The notes under the pieces are model-generated. The model worked only from the letters and a program-made list of their open reading frames with translations. It did not search any database and was not told the DNA's origin. From the NCBI RefSeq assembly GCF_029227915.1, contig NC_079877.1, positions 6,388,001-6,452,000 of the forward strand: DNA of 64,000 bases, read 5' to 3'. The DNA is from Hydractinia symbiolongicarpus. Its lineage: Eukaryota > Cnidaria > Hydrozoa > Anthoathecata > Hydractiniidae. Position 1 is the stretch's first letter, and every line of letters starts with the position of its first letter. Below, one piece after another: positions 1 through 12,444 of this stretch. Made by a program: the position numbers and the translations under genes.

Positions 1-203
1 TAGTCAAAAGTATACAAAGAAAGTACCCAGGGAGTAAACTCATTTCCCAAACGTTTATTTAAATTATTATTTCACCACTAAAATGCATGAGACTTGTAGT
101 TTTTAAAAATGTTTACATTTTTGATGAGACGCTTAATGAAAGTGGTTTAATCGCCGGCAAACGAAAACCCGCGATTTCCTGTAAATCCCGGGCTTGGCCC
201 GTA

Positions 204-1014
204 TAGTCGAATGTATACAAAGAAAGTACCCTGTGAGTAAACTCATTTCCAAAACGATTTTTTAAATTATCTTTTCACCACTAAAACGCTTGAGACTTGT
301 AGTTTTCAAAAATGTTTTCATTTTTGATGAGACGCTAAATAAAAGAAGTTTAATCGCCGGCAAACGAAAACCCGCCATTTCCCGTAAACCCCGGACTCGG
401 CCCGAATAGTCAAAAGTATACAAAGAAAGTACCCACGGTGTAAACTCATTTCCCGAACGATTTTTTAAATTATTATTTCACCACTAAAGCCCATGAGACT
501 TGTAGTATTTAAAAATACTTTCATTTTTGATGAGACGCTGAATAAAAGAAGTTTAATCGCCGGCAAACAAAAACCCGCTACTTCCCGTAAATCCCAGACT
601 CCGCCCGTATAGTCAAAAGTATACAAAGAGAGTTCCCAGGGAGTAAACTCATTTCCCGAACGATTTTTTAAATTATTTTTTCACCACTAAAACGCATGAG
701 ACTTGTAGTTTTCAAAAATGTTTTCATTTTTGATGAGACGCTGAATAAAAGAAGTTTAATCGCCGGCAAACGAAAACCTGCGATTTCCCGTAAATCCCGG
801 ACTCGGCCCGCATAGTCAAAAGTATACAAAGAAAGTACCCGAGGTGTAAACTCATTTCCCGAACGATTTTTTAAATTTTTTTTTCACCACTAAAACGCAT
901 GAGACTTGTAGTTTTCAAAAATGTTTTCATTTTTGATGAGACGCTTAATGAAAGAGGTTTAATCGCCGGCAAACGAAAACCCGCGATTTCCCGTAAATCC
1001 CGGGCTTTGCCGTA
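204..1014. repeat. Four-monomer core cassette, copy 1
   Basis: The order is type B with CCGCCATTTCCCGTAAACC, then the CCCACGGTG monomer with its short palindrome, then the TTCCCAGGGAG monomer, then the CCCGAGGTG monomer with GCTTAATGAAAGAGG. It is 811 bp because of one missing C in GCTTTGCCG near 1,010. Confidence 0.8.
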
Positions 1015-1623
1015 TAGTCGAATGTATACAAAGAAAGTACCCTGTGAGTAAACTCTTTTCCAGAACGATTTTTTAAATTATTTTTTCACCACTAAAACGC
1101 ATAAGACTTGTAGTTTTCAAAAATGTTTTTATTTTTGATGAGACGCTGAATAAAAGAAGTTTAATCGCCGGCAAACGAAAACCTGCGATTTCCCGTAAAT
1201 CCCGGACTCGGCCCGTATACTCAAAAGTATACAAAGAAAGTACCCAGGGAGTAAACTAATTTCCCAAACGATTTTTTAAATTATTATTTCACCACTAAAA
1301 CCCATGAGACTTTCAGTTTTAAAAAATGTTTTTATTTTTGATGAGACGCTGAATAAAAGAAGTTTAATCGCCGGCAAACGAAAACCCGCGATTTCCCGTT
1401 AATCCCGGCCTCGGCCCGTATAGTCAAAAGTATACAAAGAAAGTACCCAGGGAGTAAACTCATTTCTCAAACGTTTATTTAAATTATTATTTCACCACTA
1501 AAACGCATGAGACTTGTAGTTTTTAAAAATGTTTACATTTTTGATGAGACGCTTAATGAAAGTGGTTTAATCGCCGGCAAACGAAAACCCGCGATTTCCT
1601 GTAAATCCCGGGCTTGGCCCGTA

Positions 1624-2131
1624 TAGTCGAATGTATACAAAGAAAGTACCCTGTGAGTAAACTCATTTCCAAAACGATTTTTTAAATTATCTTTTCACCA
1701 CTAAAACGCTTGAGACTTGTAGTTTTCAAAAATGTTTTCATTTTTGATGAGACGCTAAATAAAAGATGTTTAATCGCCGGCAAACGAAAACCCGCCATTT
1801 CCCGTAAACCCCGGACTCGGCCCGCATAGTCAAAAGTATACAAAGAAAGTACCCACGGTGTAAACTCATTTCCCGAACGATTTTTTAAATTATTATTTCA
1901 CCACTAAAGCCCATGAGACTTGTAGTATTTAAAAATACTTTCATTTTTGATGAGACGCTGAATAAAAGAAGTTTAATCGCCGGCAAACAAAAACCCGCTA
2001 CTTCCCGTAAATCCCAGACTCCGCCCGTATAGTCAAAAGTATACAAAGAAAGTTCCCAGGGAGTAAACTCATTTCCCGAACGATTTTTTAAATTATTTTT
2101 TCACCACTAAAACGCATGAGACTTGTAGTTT
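1624..2131. repeat. Four-monomer core cassette, copy 2 (truncated)
   Basis: The first two monomers match copy 1. The third starts as the GTTCCCAGGGAG monomer but changes between about 2,107 and 2,131 into the monomer type that precedes the next cassette (TTTACATTTTTG, GCTTAATGAAAGTGG). The fourth monomer is missing. This looks like a deletion by unequal exchange within one monomer. Confidence 0.75.
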
Positions 2132-2232
2132 TTAAAAATGTTTACATTTTTGATGAGACGCTTAATGAAAGTGGTTTAATCGCCGGCAAACGAAAACCCG
2201 CGATTTCCTGTAAATCCCGGGCTTGGCCCGTA

Positions 2233-3043
2233 TAGTCGAATGTATACAAAGAAAGTACCCTGTGAGTAAACTCATTTCCAAAACGATTTTTTAAATTATC
2301 TTTTCACCACTAAAACGCTTGAGACTTGTAGTTTTCAAAAATGTTTTCATTTTTGATGAGACGCTAAATAAAAGATGTTTAATCGCCGGCAAACGAAAAC
2401 CCGCCATTTCCCGTAAACCCCGGACTCGGCCCGCATAGTCAAAAGTATACAAAGAAAGTACCCACGGTGTAAACTCATTTCCCGAACGATTTTTTAAATT
2501 ATTATTTCACCACTAAAGCCCATGAGACTTGTAGTATTTAAAAATACTTTCATTTTTGATGAGACGCTGAATAAAAGAAGTTTAATCGCCGGCAAACAAA
2601 AACCCGCTACTTCCCGTAAATCCCAGACTCCGCCCGTATAGTCAAAAGTATACAAAGAAAGTTCCCAGGGAGTAAACTCATTTCCCGAACGATTTTTTAA
2701 ATTATTTTTTCACCACTAAAACGCATGAGACTTGTAGTTTTCAAAAATGTTTTCATTTTTGATGAGACGCTGAATAAAAGAAGTTTAATCGCCGGCAAAC
2801 GAAAACCTGCGATTTCCCGTAAATCCCGGACTCGGCCCGCATAGTCAAAAGTATACAAAGAAAGTACCCGAGGTGTAAACTCATTTCCCGAACGATTTTT
2901 TAAATTTTTTTTCACCACTAAAACGCATGAGACTTGTAGTTTTCAAAAATGTTTTCATTTTTGATGAGACGCTTAATGAAAGAGGTTTAATCGCCGGCAA
3001 ACGAAAACCCGCGATTTCCCGTAAATCCCGGGATTTGCCCGTA
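2233..3043. repeat. Four-monomer core cassette, copy 3
   Basis: All four monomers are present in the same order. One T is missing from the T run of the last monomer, making that monomer 202 bp. It lies 609 bp (three monomers) after copy 2. Confidence 0.8.
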
Positions 3044-3449
3044 TAGTCGAATGTATACAAAGAAAGTACCCTGTGAGTAAACTCTTTTCCAGAACGATTT
3101 TTTAATTCATTTTTTCACCACTAAAACGCATGAGACTTGTAGTTTTCAGAAATCTTTTCATTTTTGATGAGACGCTTAATGAAAGTGGTTTAATCGCCGG
3201 CAAACGAAAACCTGCGATTTCACGTAAATCCCGGACTCGGCCCGTATAGTCAAAAGTATACAAAGAAAGTACCCAGGGAGTAAACTAATTTCCCAAACGA
3301 TTTTTTAAATTATTATTTCACCACTAAAACCCATGAGATTTTCAGTTTTAAAAAATGTTTTTATTTTTGATGAGACGCTTAATGAAAGTGGTTTAATCGC
3401 CGGCAAACGAAAACCCGCGATTTCCTGTAAATCCCGGGCTTGGCCCGTA

Positions 3450-4261
3450 TAGTCGAATGTATACAAAGAAAGTACCCTGTGAGTAAACTCATTTCCAAAA
3501 CGATTTTTTAAATTATCTTTTCACCACTAAAACGCTTGAGACTTGTAGTTTTCAAAAATGTTTTCATTTTTGATGAGACGCTAAATAAAAGAAGTTTAAT
3601 CGCCGGCAAACGAAAACCCGCCATTTCCCGTAAACCCCGGACTCGGCCCGCATAGTCAAAAGTATACAAAGAAAGTACCCACGGTGTAAACTCATTTCCC
3701 GAACGATTTTTTAAATTATTATTTCACCACTAAAGCCCATGAGACTTGTAGTATTTAAAAATACTTTCATTTTTGATGAGACGCTGAATAAAAGAAGTTT
3801 AATCGCCGGCAAACAAAAAACCGCTACTTCCCGTAAATCCCAGACTCCGCCCGTATAGTCAAAAGTATACAAAGAAAGTTCCCAGGGAGTAAACTCATTT
3901 CCCGAACGATTTTTTAAATTATTTTTTCACCACTAAAACGCATGAGACTTGTAGTTTTCAAAAATGTTTTCATTTTTGATGAGACACTGAATAAAAGAAG
4001 TTTAATCGCCGGCAAACGAAAACCTGCGATTTCCCGTAAATCCCGGACTCGGCTCGCATAGTCAAAAGTATACAAAGAAAGTACCCGAGGTGTAAACTCA
4101 TTTCCCGAACGATTTTTTAAATTTTTTTTTCACCACTAAAACGCATGAGACTTGTAGTTTTCAAAAATGTTTTCATTTTTGATGAGACGCTTAATGAAAG
4201 AGGTTTAATCGCCGGCAAACGAAAACCCGCGATTTTCCGTAAATCCCGGGCTTTGCCCGTA
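3450..4261. repeat. Four-monomer core cassette, copy 4
   Basis: A complete 812-bp copy. It shares GACACTGAATAAAAG and GGCTCGCATAG with the next copy 1,015 bp downstream, so copies 4 and 5 are close sisters. Confidence 0.8.
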
Positions 4262-4464
4262 TAGTCGAATGTATACAAAGAAAGTACCCTGTGAGTAAAC
4301 TCTTTTCCAGAACGATTTTTTAAATTATTTTTTCACCACTAAAACCCATGAGATTTTCAGTTTTAAAAAATGTTTTTATTTTTGATGAGACGCTTAATGA
4401 AAGTGGTTTAATCGCCGGCAAACGAAAACCCGCGATTTCCTGTAAATCCCGGGCTTGGCCCGTA
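4262..4464. repeat. Hybrid monomer at a block junction
   Basis: The first third (AACTCTTTTCCAGAACG) matches the monomer after the CCCGAGGTG type. The rest (AAAACCCATGAGATTTTCAG, GCTTAATGAAAGTGG) matches the monomer at 3,326. The switch falls between about 4,330 and 4,345, in the CACCACTAAAAC segment next to the A/T tract. It marks a crossover that produced the 1,015-bp (5-monomer) tandem repeat. Confidence 0.7.
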
Positions 4465-7400
4465 TAGTCGAATGTATACAAAGAAAGTACCCTGTGAGTA
4501 AACTCATTTCCAAAACGATTTTTTAAATTATCTTTTCACCACTAAAACGCTTGAGACTTGTAGTTTTCAAAAATGTTTTCATTTTTGATGAGACGCTAAA
4601 TAAAAGAAGTTTAATCGCCGGCAAACGAAAACCCGCCATTTCCCGTAAACCCCGGACTCGGCCCGCATAGTCAAAAGTATACAAAGAAAGTACCCACGGT
4701 GTAAACTCATTTCCCGAACGATTTTTTAAATTATTATTTCACCACTAAAGCCCATGAGACTTGTAGTATTTAAAAATACTTTCATTTTTGATGAGACGCT
4801 GAATAAAAGAAGTTTAATCGCCGGCAAACAAAAAACCGCTACTTCCCGTAAATCCCAGACTCCGCCCGTATAGTCAAAAGTATACAAAGAAAGTTCCCAG
4901 GGAGTAAACTCATTTCCCGAACGATTTTTTAAATTATTTTTTCACCACTAAAACGCATGAGACTTGTAGTTTTCAAAAATGTTTTCATTTTTGATGAGAC
5001 ACTGAATAAAAGAAGTTTAATCGCCGGCAAACGAAAACCTGCGATTTCCCGTAAATCCCGGACTCGGCTCGCATAGTCAAAAGTATACAAAGAAAGTACC
5101 CGAGGTGTAAACTCATTTCCCGAACGATTTTTTAAATTTTTTTTTCACCACTAAAACGCATGAGACTTGTAGTTTTCAAAAATGTTTTCATTTTTGATGA
5201 GACGCTTAATGAAAGAGGTTTAATCGCCGGCAAACGAAAACCCGCGATTTTCCGTAAATCCCGGGCTTTGCCCGTATAGTCGAATGTATACAAAGAAAGT
5301 ACCCTGTGAGTAAACTCTTTTCCAGAACGATTTTTTAAATTATTTTTTCACCACTAAAACGCATAAGACTTGTAGTTTTTAAAAATGTTTTTATTTCTGA
5401 TGAGACGCTGAATAAAAGAAGTTTAATCGCCGGCAAACGAAAACCCGCGATTTCCCGTAAATCCCGGGCTTGGCCCGTATAGTCAAAAGTATACAAAGAT
5501 AGTACCCAGGGAGTAAACTCATTTCCCGAACGATTTTTTAATTCATTTTTTCACCACTAAAACGCATGAGACTTGTAGTTTTCAAAAATGTTTTTATTTT
5601 TGATGAGACGCTGAATAAAAGAAGTTTAATCGCCGGCAAACGAAAACCTGCGATTTCCCGTAAATCCCGGACTCGGCCCGTATAGTCAAAAGTATACAAA
5701 GAAAGTACCCAGGGAGTAAACTAATTTCCCAAACGATTTTTTAAATTATTATTTCACCACTAAAACCCATGAGACTTTCAGTTTTAAAAAATGTTTTTAT
5801 TTTTGATGAGACGCTGAATAAAAGAAGTTTAATCGCCGGCAAACGAAAACCCGCGATTTCCCGTAAATCCCGGACTCGGCCCGTATAGTCAAAAGTATAC
5901 AAAGAAAGTACACAGGGAGTAAACTCATTTCCCGAACGATTTTTTAAATTATTTTTTCACCACTAAAACGCATGAGACTTGTAGTTTTCAGAAATTTTTT
6001 CATTTTTGATGAGACGCTTAATGAAAGTTGTTTAATCGCCGGCAAACGAAAACCTGCGATTTCCCGTAAATCCCGGACTCGGCCCGTATAGTCAAAAGTA
6101 TACAAAGAAAGTACCCAGGGTGTAAACTCATTTCTCGATCGATTTTTTAATTTATTTTTTCACCACTAAAACGCATGAGACTTGTAGTCTTCAAAAATGT
6201 TTTCATTTTTGATGAGACGCTGAATAAAAGAAGTTTAATCGCCGGCAAACGAAAACCTGCGATTTCCCGTAAATCCCGGACTCGGCCCGTATAGTCAAAA
6301 GTATACAAAGAAAGTACCCAGGGAGTAAACTCATTTCCCAAACGATTTTTTAAATTTATATTTTACCACTAAAGCCCATGAGACTTGTAGTTTTTAAAAA
6401 TGTTTTCATTTTTGATGAGACGCTGAATAAAAGAAGTTTAATCGCCGGCAAACGAAAACCCGCGATTTCCCGTAAATCCCGGTCTCGGCCTGTATAGACA
6501 AAAGTATACAAGGAAAGTACCCAGTGAGTAAACTCATTTCCCAAACGTTTATTTAAATTATTATTTCACCACTTAATCCCATGAGACTTGTAGTTTTTAA
6601 AAATGTTTACATTTTTGATGAGACGCTGAATAAAAGAAGTTTAATCGCCGGCAAACGAAAACCCGCGATTTCCCGTAAATCCCGGACTCGGCCCGTATAG
6701 TCAAAAGTATACAAGGAAAGTACCCAGTGAGTAAACTCATTTCCCGAACGAATTTTTAAATTATCTTTTCACCACTAAAACGCTTGAGACTTGTAGTTTT
6801 CAAAAATATTTTCATTTTTGTTGAGACGCTGAATAAACGAAGTTTAATCGCCGGCAAACGAAAACCCGCCATTTCCCGTAAACCCCGGACTCGGCCCGCA
6901 TAGTAAAAAGTATGCAAAGAAAGTACCCAGGGAGTAAACTCATTTCCCGAAGGATTTTTAAAATTATTTTTTCACAACTAAAACGCATGAGACTTGTAGT
7001 TTTTAAAAATGTTTTCATTTTTGATGAGACGCTGAATAAAAGAAGTTTAATCGCCGGCAAACGAAAACCCGCGATTTCCCGTAAATCCCGGTCTTGGCCT
7101 GTATAGACAAAAGTATACAAGGAAAGTACCCAGTGAGTAAACTCATTTCCCTAACGAATTTTTAAATTATTTTTTCACCACTAAAACGCATGAGACTTGT
7201 AGTTTTCAAAAATGTTTTCATTTTTGATGAGACGCGGAATAAAAGAAGTTTAATCGCCGGCAAACGAAAACCTGCGATTTCCCGTAAATCCCGGACTCTG
7301 CCCGTATAGTCAAAAGTATACAAAGAAAGTACCCAGGGTGTAAACGCATTTCCCGAACGATTTTTTAAATTATTTTTTCACCACTAAAACGCATGACACT

Positions 7401-9370
7401 TGTAGTTTTCAAAAATGTTTTCATTTTTGATAAGACGCTGAATAAAAGAAGTTTAATCGCCGGCAAACGAAAACCTGCGATTTCCCGTTAATCCCGGCCT
7501 CGGCCCGTATAGCCAAAAGTATACAAAGGAAGTACCCAGGGAGTAAACTCATTTCCCAAACATTTATTTAAATTATTATTTCACCACTAAATCCCATGAG
7601 ACTTGTAGTTTTCAGAAATGTTTTCATTTTTGATGAGACGCTTAATGAAAGTGGTTTAATCGCCGGCAAACGAAAACCTGCGATTTCCCGTAAATCCCGG
7701 GCTTGGCCCGTATAGTCGAATGTATACAAAGAAAGTACCCTGTGAGTAAACTCATTTCCAAAACGATTTTTTAAATTATCTTTTCACCACTAAAACGCTT
7801 GAGACTTGTAGTTTTCAAAAATGTTTTTATTTTTGTTGAGACGCTGAATAAACGAAGTTTAATCGCCGGCAAACGAAAACCCGCCATTTCCCGTAAACCC
7901 CGGACTCGGCCCGCATAGTAAAAAGTATAAAAAGAAAGTACCCAGGGAGTAAACTCATTTCTCGAACGATTTTTGAAATTATTTTTTCACAACTAAAACG
8001 CATGAGACTTGTAGTATTTAAAAATAATTTCATTTTTGATGAGACGCTGAATAAAAGAAGTTTAATCGCCGGCAAACGAAAACCCGCGACTTTCCGTTAA
8101 TCCCGGACTCGGCCTGTATAGACAAAAGTATACAAGGAAAGTACCCAGTGAGTAAACTCATTTCCCTAACGAATTTTTAAATTATTTTTTCACCACTAAA
8201 ACGCATGAGACTTGTAGTTTTCAAAAATGTTTTCATTTTTGATGAGACGCGGAATAAAAGAAGTTTAATCGCCGGCAAACGAAAACCTGCGATTTCCCGT
8301 AAATCCCGGGCTTGGCCCGTATAGTCGAATGTATACAAAGAAAGAACCCTGTGAGTAAACTCTTTTCCAGAACGATTTTTTAAATTATTTTTTCACCACT
8401 AAAACGCATAAGACTTGTAGTTTTCAAAAATGTTTTTATTTCTGATGAGACGCTGAATAAAAGAAGTTTAATCGCCGGCAAACGAAAACCCGCGATTTCC
8501 CGTAAATCCCGGGCTTGGCCCGTATAGTCAAAAGTATACAAAGATAGTACCCAGGGAGTAAACTCATTTCCCGAACGATTTTTTAATTCATTTTTTCACC
8601 ACTAAAACGCATGAGACTTGTAGTTTTCAAAAATGTTTTTATTTTTGATGAGACGCTGAATAAAAGAAGTTGAATCGCCGGCAAACGAAAACCTGCGATT
8701 TCCCGTAAATCCCGGACTCGGCCCGTATAGTCAAAAGTATACAAAGAAAGTACCCAGGGAGTAAACTAATTTCCCAAACGATTTTTTAAATTATTATTTC
8801 ACCACTAAAGCCCATGAGACTTTCAGTTTTAAAAAATGTTTTTATTTTTGATGAGACGCTGAATAAAAGAAGTTTAATCGCCGGCAAACGAAAACCCGCG
8901 ATTTCCCGTAAATCCCGGACTCGGCCCGTATAGTCAAAAGTATACAAAAAAAGTACACAGGGAGTAAACTCATTTCCCGAACGATTTTTTAAATTATTTT
9001 TTCACCACTAAAACGCATAAGACTTGTAGTTTTCAGAAATCTTTTCATTTTTGATGAGACGCTTAATGAAAGTGGTTTAATCGCCGGCAAACGAAAACCT
9101 GCGATTTCCCGTAAATCCCGGACTCGGCCCGTATAGTCAAAAGTATACAAAGAAAGTACCCAGGGTGTAAACTCATTTCTCGAACGATTTTTTAATTTAT
9201 TTTTTCACCACTAAAACGCATGAGACTTGTAGTTTTCAAAAATGTTTTCATTTTTGATGAGACGCTGAATAAAAGAAGTTTAATCGCCGGCAAACGAAAA
9301 CCTGCGATTTCCCGTAAATCCCGGACTCGGCCCGTATAGTTAAAAGTATACAAAGAAAGTACCCAGGGTG
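4341..9370. repeat. Long higher-order block, copy 1 (about 25 monomers)
   Basis: It aligns with 9,822-15,459. The offset is 5,481 bp to about 6,760, then 5,684 to about 8,100, then 5,886 to about 8,720, then 6,089 to about 9,370. Each step is 202 or 203 bp, so copy 1 lacks three whole monomers present in copy 2, or copy 2 gained them. Markers include GTATAGACAAAAG, GTAAAAAGTAT, GAATAAACG, GACGCGGAATAAAAG and AAAGAACCCTG. Confidence 0.85.
4465..5276. repeat. Four-monomer core cassette, copy 5
   Basis: A complete 812-bp copy near the start of the first long block. Its counterpart in the second long block lies exactly 5,481 bp (27 x 203) downstream. Confidence 0.8.
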
Positions 9371-9821
9371 TAAACTCATTTCTCGAACGATTTTTTAATT
9401 TATTTTTTCACCACTAAAACGCATGAGACTTGTAGTTTTCAAAAATGTTTTCATTTTTGATGAGACGCTTAATGAAAGAGGTTTAATCGCCGGCAAACGA
9501 AAACCCGCGATTTCCCGTAAATCCCGGGCTTTGCCCGTATAGTCGAATGTATACAAAGAAAGTACCCTGTGAGTAAACTCTTTTCCAGAACGATTTTTTA
9601 ATTCATTTTTTCACCACTAAAACGCATGAGACTTGTAGTTTTCAGAAATCTTTTCATTTTTGATGAGACGCTTAATGAAAGTGGTTTAATCGCCGGCAAA
9701 CGAAAACCTGCGATTTCCCGTAAATCCCGGACTCGGCCCGTATAGTCAAAAGTATACAAAGAAAGTACCCAGGGAGTAAACTAATTTCCCAAACGATTTT
9801 TTAAATTATTATTTCACCACT
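9371..9821. repeat. Linker monomers between the long blocks
   Basis: About 2.2 monomers matching 2,875-3,325 at an offset near 6,496 bp (32 x 203), including TTTTTTAATTCATTTTTTC and TCAGAAATCTTTTC. Block copy 2 is therefore preceded by the same context as the cassette at 3,450, and the long repeat can also be described as a 32-monomer period. Confidence 0.7.
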
Positions 9822-9945
9822 AAAACCCATGAGACTTTCAGTTTTAAAAAATGTTTTTATTTTTGATGAGACGCTTAATGAAAGTGGTTTAATCGCCGGC
9901 AAACGAAAACCCGCGATTTCCTGTAAATCCCGGGCTTGGCCCGTA

Positions 9946-10757
9946 TAGTCGAATGTATACAAAGAAAGTACCCTGTGAGTAAACTCATTTCCAAAACGAT
10001 TTTTTAAATTATCTTTTCACCACTAAAACGCTTGAGACTTGTAGTTTTCAAAAATGTTTTCATTTTTGATGAGACGCTAAATAAAAGAAGTTTAATCGCC
10101 GGCAAACGAAAACCCGCCATTTCCCGTAAACCCCGGACTCGGCCCGCATAGTCAAAAGTATACAAAGAAAGTACCCACGGTGTAAACTCATTTCCCGAAC
10201 GATTTTTTAAATTATTATTTCACCACTAAAGCCCATGAGACTTGTAGTATTTAAAAATACTTTCATTTTTGATGAGACGCTGAATAAAAGAAGTTTAATC
10301 GCCGGCAAACAAAAAACCGCTACTTCCCGTAAATCCCAGACTCCGCCCGTATAGTCAAAAGTATACAAAGAAAGTTCCCAGGGAGTAAACTCATTTCCCG
10401 AACGATTTTTTAAATTATTTTTTCACCACTAAAACGCATGAGACTTGTAGTTTTCAAAAATGTTTTTATTTTTGATGAGACACTGAATAAAAGAAGTTTA
10501 ATCGCCGGCAAACGAAAACCTGCGATTTCCCGTAAATCCCGGACTCGGCCCGCATAGTCAAAAGTATACAAAGAAAGTACCCGAGGTGTAAACTCATTTC
10601 CCGAACGATTTTTTAAATTTTTTTTTCACCACTAAAACGCATGAGACCTGTAGTTTTCAAAAATGTTTTCATTTTTGATGAGACGCTTAATGAAAGAGGT
10701 TTAATCGCCGGCAAACGAAAACCCGCGATTTTCCGTAAATCCCGGGCTTTGCCCGTA
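9946..10757. repeat. Four-monomer core cassette, copy 6
   Basis: Matches copy 5 at an offset of 5,481 bp, including the GACACTG variant. The GGCTCGCATAG variant of copy 5 reads GGCCCGCATAG here. Confidence 0.8.
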
Positions 10758-12241
10758 TAGTCGAATGTATACAAAGAAAGTACCCTGTGAGTAAACTCTT
10801 TTCCAGAACGATTTTTTAAATTATTTTTTCACCACTAAAACGCATAAGACTTGTAGTTTTTAAAAATGTTTTTATTTCTGATGAGACGCTGAATAAAAGA
10901 AGTTTAATCGCCGGCAAACGAAAACCCGCGATTTCCCGTAAATCCCGGGCTTGGCCCGTATAGTCAAAAGTATACAAAGATAGTACCCAGGGAGTAAACT
11001 CATTTCCCGAACGATTTTTTAATTCATTTTTTCACCACTAAAACGCATGAGACTTGTAGTTTTCAAAAATGTTTTTATTTTTGATGAGACGCTGAATAAA
11101 AGAAGTTTAATCGCCGGCAAACGAAAACCTGCGATTTCCCGTAAATCCCGGACTCGGCCCGTATAGTCAAAAGTATACAAAGAAAGTACCCAGGGAGTAA
11201 ACTAATTTCCCAAACGATTTTTTAAATTATTATTTCACCACTAAAACCCATGAGACTTTCAGTTTTAAAAAATGTTTTTATTTTTGATGAGACGCTGAAT
11301 AAAAGAAGTTTAATCGCCGGCAAACGAAAACCCGCGATTTCCCGTAAATCCCGGACTCGGCCCGTATAGTCAAAAGTATACAAAGAAAGTACACAGGGAG
11401 TAAACTCATTTCCCGAACGATTTTTTAAATTATTTTTTCACCACTAAAACGCATGAGACTTGTAGTTTTCAGAAATTTTTTCATTTTTGATGAGACGCTT
11501 AATGAAAGTTGTTTAATCGCCGGCAAACGAAAACCTGCGATTTCCCGTAAATCCCGGACTCGGCCCGTATAGTCAAAAGTATACAAAGAAAGTACCCAGG
11601 GTGTAAACTCATTTCTCGATCGATTTTTTAATTTATTTTTTCACCACTAAAACGCATGAGACTTGTAGTCTTCAAAAATGTTTTCATTTTTGATGAGACG
11701 CTGAATAAAAGAAGTTTAATCGCCGGCAAACGAAAACCTGCGATTTCCCGTAAATCCCGGACTCGGCCCGTATAGTCAAAAGTATACAAAGAAAGTACCC
11801 AGGGAGTAAACTCATTTCCCAAACGATTTTTTAAATTTATATTTTACCACTAAAGCCCATGAGACTTGTAGTTTTTAAAAATGTTTTCATTTTTGATGAG
11901 ACGCTGAATAAAAGAAGTTTAATCGCCGGCAAACGAAAACCCGCAATTTCCCGTAAATCCCGGTCTCGGCCTGTATAGACAAAAGTATACAAGGAAAGTA
12001 CCCAGTGAGTAAACTCATTTCCCAAACGTTTATTTAAATTATTATTTCACCACTTAATCCCATGAGACTTGTAGTTTTTAAAAATGTTTACATTTTTGAT
12101 GAGACGCTGAATAAAAGAAGTTTAATCGCCGGCAAACGAAAACCCGCGATTTCCCGTAAATCCCGGACTCGGCCCGTATAGTCAAAAGTATACAAGGAAA
12201 GTACCCAGTGAGTAAACTCATTTCCCGAACGAATTTTTAAA

Positions 12242-12444
12242 TTATTTTGTCACCACTAAAACGCATGAGACTTGTAGTTTTCAGAAATATTTTCATTTTT
12301 GATGAGACGCTTAATGAAAGTGGTTTAATCGCCGGCAAACGAAAACCCGCGATTTCCCGTAAATCCCGGGCTTGGCCCGTATAGTCGAATGTATACAAAG
12401 AAAGTACCCTGTGAGTAAACTCATTTCCAAAACGATTTTTTAAA
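12242..12444. repeat. Extra monomer in block copy 2
   Basis: In copy 1 the sequence joins directly at 6,752-6,764, inside TTTTTAAATTAT, going from a GAACGAATTTTT monomer into a TTATCTTTTCACC monomer. In copy 2 exactly one monomer (TCAGAAATATTTTC, GCTTAATGAAAGTGG, then TCGAATG and CCCTGTGAG) lies between the same points. The boundaries are uncertain by the length of the shared A/T tract. Confidence 0.75.

Larger units (their letters stand above)
1..4340. repeat. Higher-order domain built on a 7-monomer cassette
   Basis: Seven distinct monomers at 1-1,420 recur from 1,421 at an offset of 1,420 bp (7 x 203 minus a 1-bp deletion near 1,010). Shortened or altered versions follow at 609, 1,217 and 1,015 bp (3, 6 and 5 monomers). 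The constant core is four monomers: a type B with GCTAAATAAAAG, one with CCCACGGTG and GTATTTAAAAATAC, one with GTTCCCAGGGAG, and one with CCCGAGGTG. The linker between cores changes, and two linkers are hybrid monomers. Confidence 0.85.

Noticed and set aside
5390-5450. Hammerhead ribozyme, since some satellites encode them: TGATGAG (CTGATGAG in variants such as 5,397) followed by ACGAAAAC
   Set aside because: The two core words occur in the right order, but the 30-odd bases between them do not form a stem II next to the core, and no matching stem III plus cleavage triplet is seen. A covariance-model search would settle it; I expect no hit.
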